Position numbers and translations under genes: made by a program
Shown: positions 1-6,941 of the stretch, piece after piece
Layout: every line of letters begins with the position of its first letter
How positions within the stretch are numbered: position 1 is the stretch's first letter
Assembly (NCBI GenBank): GCA_022825185.1
Contig: JAJDYK010000123.1
Location: 1-16,443, forward strand
Reading direction: 5' to 3'
DNA from: Candidatus Latescibacterota bacterium
Lineage (GTDB): Bacteria; Latescibacterota; UBA2968; UBA8231
Length of the DNA: 16,443 bases
Notes under the pieces: model-generated
The model's database searches: none
What the model was told of the DNA's origin: nothing
The model's input: only the letters and a program-made list of their open reading frames with translations

Positions 1-1330
1 GCCCTTCCTCTTTGTCGTCCATCCATTCAAAGCCCGCTATACCCGACGACTCCCAACTTCCTGAAGGCTGGCGGTTGTCGCGGGCTAAGCGCTCGTGCCA
101 CTCCTCGACTTGGCGCAGGAGCTTGATTGCGCTGCGTCCCTTCATGGTGTAATTAGGTTGCGGTGGCTCGCCTTCCTCAGTGGGGACGTACTTCTGGTGA
201 TTGATGTAATCGACGATTGGCCCCACCATGTCTGGGTCGAGCATGGGGTTTTCGACGAGGAAGAGTACGACTGTGCTCCAGAAGGATTCGTCGGCAAAAT
301 TGCGACCCAATTCCGTGGCTATTACTGCCTGCGCGAGTTCCTCGCTGCCTTCCTGTCCCATCACTTGTGCCCAGCGCAGGGCCTCGGTCGCCGTCAGGTC
401 GCTCGGTGCCTCGGTAAAGACGTGTGCCATGCGCTTGGAGAGCACGAGCGGCAGGTCGGCCGTGCGGATGTTCTGCCCGCTGCCCACGTGGACGAACCAT
501 CCCTGCTGGCGTTGGGCCTCTTGGTCCCAGCCGCCGAACCACACCGAATCCAAGCAGGTCGGCACGTCGTAGCGAGCCAATAGGAATCGGACCAGCGCGG
601 CGAATTGCCGCCGGGGATTGCGGCTGTCTGGCTTCCACTCGGACGGCGACTGCTGCCAAGCGCGGCTGTGTCGCGCCAACGCGCCGAGGGCCTCGACGAA
701 GGTATTGCCGTCCACGCGTCCCAAGCGCTGGAAGGCTGGACGCGCGTCGAGCAGACTGGACGCACGCTTCTCTACGTGCAAGAGCAAATCCCGTAGCTGT
801 GCCCGCTGGTCGCCGGCCAAGCCGGCAAAGGCCCGATGGATCAGGCGCAAGACTTCGGTGCGCAGCTCTTCCTCGGCGATGGCTCCGGCCCAGAGCTGGT
901 GAATGATGTCTTTGGTGCGCCGGCTGTGCTTGCGGCCCTTGCGCAGGGCTTGGGTGCTCTGGATCTGCTGGTGGAGCTTGAGTTCCTTGCTGCGCTGGGC
1001 GTCGCTTTTGTGGATGGCGTCGCCGAGTCCCTGTTGCCGACACCACGCTTGGTAAGCAGCCACCCCGTCTAGCCCCAGTTGCGCGACGTGTTGGCGCACG
1101 GCTTCTTCGGCTTGGACGGCCTGTTGGTCGCGCTGGTGCGCGGCGCGCTCTTGTCGCCGCTCTTGCCAAGTTTTGCTCAGGGCCGCGCTAAATCCGTGCT
1201 GGCGGCACCAGACCTTATAGGCTTCAATGGCCTCTAGGCCCAGCGATGCCATGTGCGCGCCCAACTCGGCATTGGCGCGCGCGGTGGCACCCCGGCGACG
1301 GCTCTTTTTGCGCTTGGGTTGTTTAGACAT
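1..1330 (-). CDS. PcfJ-like protein, C-terminal end outside the window
   Basis: An open frame runs from ATG at 1330 to the window edge without a stop, giving 443 visible residues. The ATG overlaps the end of the upstream dehydratase gene by 8 bases, so the two are probably translationally coupled. The N-terminus is very basic (residues 2-13). Two copies of a 28-residue unit follow, at about 24-51 and 79-106, each with LGL-x-(A/G)-(I/V)-x-AY-x-x-WCRQ. Residues about 280-440 contain SGQNIRTADLPLVLSKRMAH, EALRWAQV, NPMLD, GPIVDYINHQK, PNYTMKGRSA and LLRQVEEWH. I recall these from large bacterial proteins annotated as PcfJ-like, whose conserved C-terminal PcfJ region would lie beyond the edge. 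PcfJ was named from a conjugative plasmid and its biochemistry is unclear to me. The family call is from memory; the reading frame itself is well supported. Confidence 0.72.
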   Translation of the reverse strand, partial: MSKQPKRKKSRRRGATARANAELGAHMASLGLEAIEAYKVWCRQHGFSAALSKTWQERRQERAAHQRDQQAVQAEEAVRQHVAQLGLDGVAAYQAWCRQQGLGDAIHKSDAQRSKELKLHQQIQSTQALRKGRKHSRRTKDIIHQLWAGAIAEEELRTEVLRLIHRAFAGLAGDQRAQLRDLLLHVEKRASSLLDARPAFQRLGRVDGNTFVEALGALARHSRAWQQSPSEWKPDSRNPRRQFAALVRFLLARYDVPTCLDSVWFGGWDQEAQRQQGWFVHVGSGQNIRTADLPLVLSKRMAHVFTEAPSDLTATEALRWAQVMGQEGSEELAQAVIATELGRNFADESFWSTVVLFLVENPMLDPDMVGPIVDYINHQKYVPTEEGEPPQPNYTMKGRSAIKLLRQVEEWHERLARDNRQPSGSWESSGIAGFEWMDDKEEG

Positions 1331-2291
1331 TTTGCAAAATCCGTGCTAAGTGATCGGCGGGTGTGTTCCCGCCGCTGAGGATGCCGACTACCTTTTTGCC
1401 GGCTAGAGAGTCGCGGATCTTCAGGGCCGCGGCTAGTGATGCGGCCCCGGCTCCTTCGGCCACTAGCTTGGCCTCCCGCGCCAACAGGCCAATGGCCGCG
1501 TCAATCTCCTCGTCGGTGACGAGCTCAAAGCGATCGACGAGTTCCCACATCATGTGCGAGGTCATCGCAAAGGGCACGCGCGTGGCTAGCCCCTCGTGCC
1601 GCGTGGCCATGGGGGCCTCCACGTCGAGCCGCTGCTGTTGATAGGCCCGGTGGCAGACGGGAGCACTCTCGCTCTGCACGGCGATTATCTCGACCGATGG
1701 GTTTAGGTGGCGGGCGACGAGCGAGATGCCGCAGATGCCGCTGCCGCCGCCGACAGGCACGATCAGTGCTTCCGCATCGGGCAGGGCGGTAAAAATCTCC
1801 AGGCCCATGGTGCCCACGCCGGTGATCAGCAATGGCTCGTTGGCCGAATGTACGTAGCGGCAACCCGTGCGGCGCGCTTCGCGTTCGACTTGTTCGCGCG
1901 CCTCGTCGAAGTCTCGGCCAAAGAGGCGGACTTCGGCACCGAGGGCGCGCATGGCCGCGACTTTGGCCGGATTGCTGGCGCGCTCTGGGCCGTAGATGAT
2001 TACTGGCGTGTCAAAGAGCTGACCGGCGTACGCCAGCGATTGGCCGTGGTTGCCGGTGCTGGCGCTGATGACGCCCCGCTGGCGCTCGGCAGGGGATAAG
2101 CGCCCGATGAGGTTGACGCCGCCGCGCACCTTAAAGGCTCCTACGGGCTGCAAGTTCTCGCACTTGGCGTGGTAGGAGCAGCCCAGCATTTGCGAGAGTT
2201 TATAGCAGTGGATGAGCGGCGTCGGTGCGAGATGTGCGCCGATAAACGCTGCGGCCTCTTCCACGGCCGCGAAAGTAGGTGTGTCTGTCAT
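1323..2291 (-). CDS. PLP-dependent threonine/serine dehydratase-like protein
   Basis: A 322-residue fold-type II PLP enzyme of the threonine/serine dehydratase family, expected to deaminate a hydroxyamino acid to a 2-oxo acid and ammonia in the cytoplasm. The Schiff-base lysine is K54 in the motif GAFKVRGG. Residues 78-83 (STGNHG) form the substrate/carboxylate loop. The glycine loop GGGSG at 181-185 cradles the PLP phosphate, and SGGN at 306-309 is the usual C-terminal cofactor-side motif. There is no C-terminal ACT regulatory domain, so it resembles catabolic or single-domain enzymes rather than feedback-regulated IlvA. Start choice: the frame opens at 2360, but ATG at 2291 has AAGGA eight bases upstream and begins the family-like sequence. 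The 3' end overlaps the PcfJ-like gene. Exact substrate (Thr, Ser, or a hydroxy-aspartate) cannot be told from sequence alone. Confidence 0.88.
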   Translation of the reverse strand: MTDTPTFAAVEEAAAFIGAHLAPTPLIHCYKLSQMLGCSYHAKCENLQPVGAFKVRGGVNLIGRLSPAERQRGVISASTGNHGQSLAYAGQLFDTPVIIYGPERASNPAKVAAMRALGAEVRLFGRDFDEAREQVEREARRTGCRYVHSANEPLLITGVGTMGLEIFTALPDAEALIVPVGGGSGICGISLVARHLNPSVEIIAVQSESAPVCHRAYQQQRLDVEAPMATRHEGLATRVPFAMTSHMMWELVDRFELVTDEEIDAAIGLLAREAKLVAEGAGAASLAAALKIRDSLAGKKVVGILSGGNTPADHLARILQNV

Positions 2292-2319
2292 TAGTTCCAT
2301 CCTTAGAATATTCATCAAT

Positions 2320-2348
2320 TTGACGCGAGGGTTCAATCTCGCTATGGT
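2320..2348 (+). promoter_or_regulatory. Putative sigma-70-type promoter for the EamA gene
   Basis: TTGACG at 2320-2325 and TATGGT at 2343-2348 are separated by 17 bases, about 40 bases before the permease ATG, in the divergent gap between the dehydratase and permease genes. The boxes match the consensus at 5/6 and 4/6. No expression evidence is available. Confidence 0.42.
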
Positions 2349-2386
2349 CAACCGGCCCAATTCACCTGAATTGACTTCATAAAATA

Positions 2387-3235
2387 ATGAACGCCGATGT
2401 CTGGGGGCTCGTGTTGGCGGCGGCCATTGGCCACGCCTTGTGGAATTTCGCCGCTTACAAGGTCGCTGGCAATGTGGCTGTGCTCTGGCTCTCCTTTGCC
2501 TCTGGTATCCTGTTCATAATGCCGCTGTGCGCTTATATCTGGTGGCAAGGCACGCCGCTGACTCTGTCGTGGCCGGCCGGCCTCTGCTTGCTGGCTACGG
2601 GTATTTTTCACGGGCTGTACTTTGCGCTGCTGGCGCGGGCGTACGAGCACGGCGAAATCTCGACGGTGTACCCGATTGCGCGCGGCTCGGGCGTGGGGCT
2701 GACGGCTTTTGTAGCTTATCTCAGCTTGGGCGAGGACATTTCGCTGTTGGGAGCGGGCGGGATTGCCTTGGTTTTCGTGGGGATTTTTTGCGTTGGTGCC
2801 CCGGCTCTCAAGCTCCAAGCGCGGGGCTTGCAATTGGCTCTGAGCGTGGGGCTGACGATTGTTTGTTATTCGCTGATCGACAAAATAGGCGTAGGATACG
2901 TGCAACCGATTTACTACATCTGCGGCATGTGGATCATCGCCACCCTCATGCGCATGCCCTTTGTGGTGCGCCAGTACGGCATGGAACTGCTGACGACGGT
3001 TCGCGACTTCTACGGGTATATTATCTTGATTGGTGCAGGCTCGCTGGCGACCTATCTGCTGATACTATACGCCTATACTCAAGGGCCGGTCAGCTATATC
3101 ATTGCCGCGCGCGAGTCGTCGGTAGTAATCGGCGCGCTGCTGGGCTGGATCTTTCTCAAAGAAAGGCTGACAGCTGTTAAGACTATCGGCATCCTTGCTA
3201 TTGCCGGAGGCTTGATGCTGCTTAGGGCAGGTTGA
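2387..3235 (+). CDS. EamA/DMT-family inner-membrane permease
   Basis: A 282-residue, very hydrophobic protein with roughly ten membrane segments and an internal two-fold repeat, as expected for EamA-domain drug/metabolite transporters. The first repeat contains the YPIARGSG stretch (about residues 96-103) followed by a helix ending in GEDISLLG. The second contains ARESSVVIGALLGWIFLKERL near residues 240-260, the counterpart loop and helix typical of the family. Length is normal. It probably exports or imports a small metabolite; the substrate is unknown. No strong Shine-Dalgarno precedes ATG 2387, although a promoter-like pair lies just upstream. The stop codon (3233-3235) is one base from the next ATG, so the PH-domain gene is almost certainly co-transcribed. 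Confidence 0.88.
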   Translation: MNADVWGLVLAAAIGHALWNFAAYKVAGNVAVLWLSFASGILFIMPLCAYIWWQGTPLTLSWPAGLCLLATGIFHGLYFALLARAYEHGEISTVYPIARGSGVGLTAFVAYLSLGEDISLLGAGGIALVFVGIFCVGAPALKLQARGLQLALSVGLTIVCYSLIDKIGVGYVQPIYYICGMWIIATLMRMPFVVRQYGMELLTTVRDFYGYIILIGAGSLATYLLILYAYTQGPVSYIIAARESSVVIGALLGWIFLKERLTAVKTIGILAIAGGLMLLRAG

Positions 3236-3236
3236 C

Positions 3237-3812
3237 ATGGAACCGCGCATTTTTCCCATCCACCCGCCGTCTGCCGCTCTGTTCGGCAAAGTGTTGGCCG
3301 TGTCTTTTGCCGTGACTACCGCCTTTTTCGGCGTTTTGACCCTCGCGCTCTACGCGGCCATTGACCCGGACGGCCCGGTCGCCCGCGTCGCCGCGCCTGT
3401 GGCCTTGGGGTCTTCTTACGTGCTAATGCTGATCATCTTTTTTTCGGTATTTATCTGGTTTTATTTGAGCGCGCGCCGCACGGATTTTGTCTTGCTAGAG
3501 GGCCACTTGCTCATCCGCAACAGCGCCCACGGCAAGCATTTTACCTACGACGAGTTGAAGGTAGAAGAGGCTCGCGTCGTTGATTTGCCGGCCGAGTCCC
3601 AATACCGGACCAAGGGCAAAATTTTTGCCATCAGCGCGTTCTTTTTTCGCGGAGGGGCGTTTTACCTGCGCAGTGGGGAAAAGGCGCACGTTTTCCATAC
3701 GGGTACGCCGCGCGTCGTATATATTCCAACACACGGTTCCCATGCCCTCTTGCTCGGCCCGGCCGATCCAGCCGTCTTTTTGCACGCCTTGCAAGAAGTG
3801 GCGGGGCACTAA
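3237..3812 (+). CDS. Two-TM membrane protein with bacterial PH-like domain
   Basis: A 191-residue protein. Two membrane helices are visible at about residues 16-41 and 54-77, followed by a soluble domain of about 110 residues. The soluble part looks like the bacterial pleckstrin-homology fold: an early GHLLIRNS strand region, then late VVYIPTHGSHALLLGPADPAVFLHAL, resembling the 'interpretable as position X in the membrane' ending I know from bPH-type proteins. The role is unknown; such domains are usually membrane-associated. It follows the EamA gene with a one-base gap, so a shared transcript is likely. The family assignment rests on pattern recognition and could be wrong; the gene itself is secure. 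Confidence 0.68.
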   Translation: MEPRIFPIHPPSAALFGKVLAVSFAVTTAFFGVLTLALYAAIDPDGPVARVAAPVALGSSYVLMLIIFFSVFIWFYLSARRTDFVLLEGHLLIRNSAHGKHFTYDELKVEEARVVDLPAESQYRTKGKIFAISAFFFRGGAFYLRSGEKAHVFHTGTPRVVYIPTHGSHALLLGPADPAVFLHALQEVAGH

Positions 3813-3845
3813 TCGCTTACCTAATTCCTTTTGGAGGATATTTTC

Positions 3846-4859
3846 ATGGCCTATCACGTATATATTTCAAACTCGGGCAGCAATTTTTTCTCGCATTTCC
3901 TGATGGACGAAGACAGCGGCGCGTTAGAGCCGCAGCCCAATATCGAGTTGGGGGATTCTCCGGGGGCGGTGACTACGCGCCCGGATGGGACTCAGATGTT
4001 CGTGGCGCTGCGCTCGGCCCAAAAACTGGCTAGCTATGAGATAGATCGAGAAAAGGGGACGCTCTTTAAGCTCGCGGAGACGAGCCTAGAAGAAGGCCCG
4101 CCCTATCTGTATTTGGACGACACCGGTGCTTTTTTGCTGTCGTCTTACTATGGGTCGGGCCAGGTCGGCGTACACGGCGTGGCTGCGGACGGTGTGATCT
4201 CGGCTCAGCCGCTGCAAATGATCCCCACCGCAATACGCGCCCACAGCATCCAGACCGACCGCTCGAACCGCTTTGCCTTTGTGCCGCACACCAACCCGTC
4301 CAATGCGATATTTCAGTTTCGCTTTGACGAGCAAACCGGGCGGCTGACGCCCAATGATCCACCCAAGATAGAACCGGCTACGCCCGAAGGGCCGCGCCAT
4401 TTCGCCTTCCATCCGACTCGCGATCTGCTCTATTCGGTCAATGAAAATGGCAGCACGGTGTCGGCTCACCACTTCGACCCGGAGGCCGGGACGCTATCGT
4501 CGTTTCAGGTTATTTCGACTTTGCCGGAGGGATTTAACAACGAGGACAACACCACAGCCGAAATAAAGATCACGCCCGATGGCCAGTTTCTCTACGGATC
4601 CAATCGCGGTCACGACTCCTTGGCTCTTTTTGCCATTGGCGACGATGGGCGGCTGACGGCTAAAGGACGCTATCCGACTGAGGCTACGCCTCGTTTTTTC
4701 GAGCTGGATCCGAATGGTCGCTTCGTCTATTCGGTTGGGCAGGGATCGGGGCGGATGACCTCGTACAGCATTGACGCGGCCACGGGTGAGTTGACGCCTC
4801 TAGAGCAACACGAAGTGGGCGACAGCCCGCTGTGGATTACCTTTGTGAAACAGGGATAG
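3846..4859 (+). CDS. Lactonase-family seven-bladed beta-propeller protein
   Basis: A 337-residue protein of the lactonase family that includes YbhE-type 6-phosphogluconolactonases. Repeated propeller blades are recognisable, including LGDSPGAVTTRPDG, GPRHFAFHPTRDLLYSVNE and EIKITPDGQFLYGSNRGHDS. The last two are the best family signatures and lie near residues 180-260. No signal peptide is visible, so a cytoplasmic location is likely. Start choice: the open frame can be extended to a TTG at 3831, but that TTG lies within the Shine-Dalgarno GGAGG, while ATG 3846 is placed correctly behind it. It likely hydrolyses a sugar lactone; 6-phosphogluconolactone is one candidate, and the substrate is not determined by sequence. 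It ends six bases from the convergent thioredoxin gene. Confidence 0.88.
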   Translation: MAYHVYISNSGSNFFSHFLMDEDSGALEPQPNIELGDSPGAVTTRPDGTQMFVALRSAQKLASYEIDREKGTLFKLAETSLEEGPPYLYLDDTGAFLLSSYYGSGQVGVHGVAADGVISAQPLQMIPTAIRAHSIQTDRSNRFAFVPHTNPSNAIFQFRFDEQTGRLTPNDPPKIEPATPEGPRHFAFHPTRDLLYSVNENGSTVSAHHFDPEAGTLSSFQVISTLPEGFNNEDNTTAEIKITPDGQFLYGSNRGHDSLALFAIGDDGRLTAKGRYPTEATPRFFELDPNGRFVYSVGQGSGRMTSYSIDAATGELTPLEQHEVGDSPLWITFVKQG

Positions 4860-4865
4860 ATGCGC

Positions 4866-5360
4866 TTATTCGTCCTCTGGAGGGCCGAGCAATTCGTCTA
4901 GTTTGGCCTTGAGCTTCAGTTCGTCTCCGGGCCGGTACCCTTGATGCTTGTACCACACTGTCCCGTCGGCCGCGATAATCAGAGTCGCCGGGACGCCCGC
5001 TAGGTGGAACTGCTTGAGCACCTCGTTGGTCTTGTCGAGCAAAACCGGCAGTTTGAGCTTGTGGCGCTGCATAAAGGGCCGCACCTTGGGCAGGTTTCTC
5101 GGGCCATCGACATTGATCGTCAGCACTTGGACGTCGCGCTCGGCGTACTTTTCGGCTAGGGCTTGGAGCTTGGGCAGGCTCTTGATACAGGGCTTGCACC
5201 AAGTCGCCCAGAAGTCGAAGACCACCGGCCCTTTTTTGAGTGCCTCCACCAGCGAGAAGGTCGAGCCGTCGAGGTTTTCCAACACGAGTTGCGGTGCCTT
5301 TTCGGCGCGAGCCGAGCCGACGAGCAGCAAGCAGGTTGCCAATGCAAAAATTGGTTTCAT
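4866..5360 (-). CDS. TlpA-like periplasmic thioredoxin
   Basis: A 164-residue secreted thioredoxin-fold protein. Residues 1-19 form a signal peptide ending SARA. The active site is W-C-K-P-C (C55, C58) in the context FDFWATWCKPC, which is characteristic of TlpA/ResA-type thiol reductases. The cis-proline loop is in GVPATLI. It probably reduces disulfides in exported proteins, or supports cytochrome c maturation or outer-membrane protein folding. Start choice: the frame extends upstream to 5414, but ATG 5360 has GGAGG six bases before it and begins the signal peptide. Only 35 bases separate this start from that of the divergent outer-membrane gene. LATC at residues 7-10 is too early and imperfect for a lipobox. 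Confidence 0.9.
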   Translation of the reverse strand: MKPIFALATCLLLVGSARAEKAPQLVLENLDGSTFSLVEALKKGPVVFDFWATWCKPCIKSLPKLQALAEKYAERDVQVLTINVDGPRNLPKVRPFMQRHKLKLPVLLDKTNEVLKQFHLAGVPATLIIAADGTVWYKHQGYRPGDELKLKAKLDELLGPPEDE

Positions 5361-5395
5361 TTTGGACCTCCATTTTCCTCTATAAGGGCCAAGCC

Positions 5396-6916
5396 ATGCG
5401 CTTCGTTCCCGCATTTGTACTATTGCTGGTCGCCCCTCTCCAAGCCGAGTTGCGTCTTTCGGCCCTGACCGAAGGCCAAGTCGGCAATTTGCCCGGGGCG
5501 CAGCCCAGCGATTTGCGGACGCTTTATCACCAGTTCAGTCTCGACTATGCAATCGCCGATTTCCAAGTCGGGGTCCGCGGCGAGACTTTTGGCACTAGTG
5601 CTGACAGTCGCAACTACGGCCAGCTTCTCCAGCGCTCTGCTTCCTATCGCCGGAGTGGCTTTGAAGCCACTATTGGCAATTTCTACACCATCGTCGGCAG
5701 CGGCTTGCTCCTCCACGCCTTTGAGTTGCCCGGCGTCGTCACCGAGTCGCGGGGCAGCCGTCGTCGCTACCAGATCGTGCGCGATCTCGACGGCGTTCAG
5801 ATGCGCTACCGCGCCAAGCGGGCCGAAGTGCTGCTGTTGCGCGGTGCGCCGGTCAACAGTGCCCTGCCGCCCGGCTTGGAGGAAGTTGATCGCAGGCCAG
5901 ACGCGCTCCACGCTGGCTCGCTCCAACTCAAGCCGCACCCGCATTTCGACGTTGGCGTTAGCGCCATCCGCTACCCAGCCGGCAGGCGGCAAGAAACGGC
6001 CGCGGCCTTCAATACCCGCTGGCGGCTCGCGCCTTTGCTGACTCGCCTCGGCCTCAGCGGAGTGTACGCCGATATCCAAGGCGAGTACGCTCAGCGCGAT
6101 GTGGCGTTCGATCGCTTCTTTTCGCTCGACCGCGATTTGGGTCGTGCGCTGTATCTGGCGGCTACCTTGGCGTCCGGGCCGTGGGGCTTGAGCTTGGAAT
6201 ACAAAGACTACGAAGACTTTGCCCTTGAGCACATCAACAATCCTCCGCCCCTGATCCGCGAACACTCGGCCTATCTCCTCAACCGCATCACGCACGATGT
6301 GCTCGCCGACGATGAGCAGGGCTACCAAGCCGAACTGAGTTATGTCCTACCTAGCGGCCAAACTCTCACCGCCAATGCGACTCGCGCCACGCGCCGCGGC
6401 GATTCGGGCGCAGCCGACGACAACGTCCTGCGCGAATTCTTTGTGCAGATGGATTCGCCCTTGGGCCAAAGCGCCGATGTGCAGCTTTTTGCCGACTTCA
6501 ACCACAATCGGATTCTTCTCGACGACAAAAGCCGCCTCTTGGGCACGCACTGGGAGTGGTTTCCAGACGGGTCCTATACCTTTGAGTTTGACGCGCAATT
6601 TCAAGACGTCGATCGGCGGTTTGGCGACTTCGCACTCCCTTACACCAACCAATACTATGCCCTAGCGGTCCACCGCGCTCCCGGCCTGTCCGCCGCCGTG
6701 CAGATTCAGCGCACCTCCGACGAGTTGGAAACCGGGGCCGATCCCTCTGGCATCACGTGGTGGCGGGGCCTCAACATTGGTGCTGACATTGGCGAGGGCC
6801 ACATCCTCAATGTTTTTGCTGGCCAGCGCCGCTCGGGGCTAGCCTGCACGGCGGGTATCTGCTATGAGGTGCTAGGGTTTAAGGGCGTCGAAGTCCGGCT
6901 GCTCAACCGCTTCTGA
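5396..6916 (+). CDS. Outer-membrane beta-barrel protein (DUF6029-like)
   Basis: A 506-residue protein with an N-terminal signal peptide (about residues 1-17, cleavage after LQA). The rest is rich in alternating aromatic/polar strands and ends in the C-terminal Phe typical of BAM-assembled outer-membrane barrels (VEVRLLNRF). The segment GNFYTIVGSGLLLHAFEL resembles the conserved part of a Bacteroidetes-type barrel family I recall as DUF6029; that assignment is tentative. Two cysteines, C484 and C489, lie close together just before the last strand and could form a disulfide. The frame opens at 5240, but that extension is antisense to the TlpA gene and non-native; ATG 5396 follows an AAGGGC ribosome site. 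Function is unknown. The divergent periplasmic thioredoxin could act on its cysteines, but this is inference. Confidence 0.72.
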   Translation: MRFVPAFVLLLVAPLQAELRLSALTEGQVGNLPGAQPSDLRTLYHQFSLDYAIADFQVGVRGETFGTSADSRNYGQLLQRSASYRRSGFEATIGNFYTIVGSGLLLHAFELPGVVTESRGSRRRYQIVRDLDGVQMRYRAKRAEVLLLRGAPVNSALPPGLEEVDRRPDALHAGSLQLKPHPHFDVGVSAIRYPAGRRQETAAAFNTRWRLAPLLTRLGLSGVYADIQGEYAQRDVAFDRFFSLDRDLGRALYLAATLASGPWGLSLEYKDYEDFALEHINNPPPLIREHSAYLLNRITHDVLADDEQGYQAELSYVLPSGQTLTANATRATRRGDSGAADDNVLREFFVQMDSPLGQSADVQLFADFNHNRILLDDKSRLLGTHWEWFPDGSYTFEFDAQFQDVDRRFGDFALPYTNQYYALAVHRAPGLSAAVQIQRTSDELETGADPSGITWWRGLNIGADIGEGHILNVFAGQRRSGLACTAGICYEVLGFKGVEVRLLNRF

Positions 6917-6941
6917 TCCGCAGATGAGCGCAGATGTGCTT

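Noticed and set aside
177..1169. 330-residue minus-strand open frame
   Set aside because: It is Arg/Pro/Ala-rich and low complexity, the mark of a shifted reading of GC-rich coding DNA. The true frame here is the PcfJ-like protein, which lacks a stop inside the window.
5240..5395. N-terminal extension of the outer-membrane protein
   Set aside because: It is antisense to the TlpA signal-peptide region, is Arg-rich, and would bury the clear signal peptide starting at 5396.
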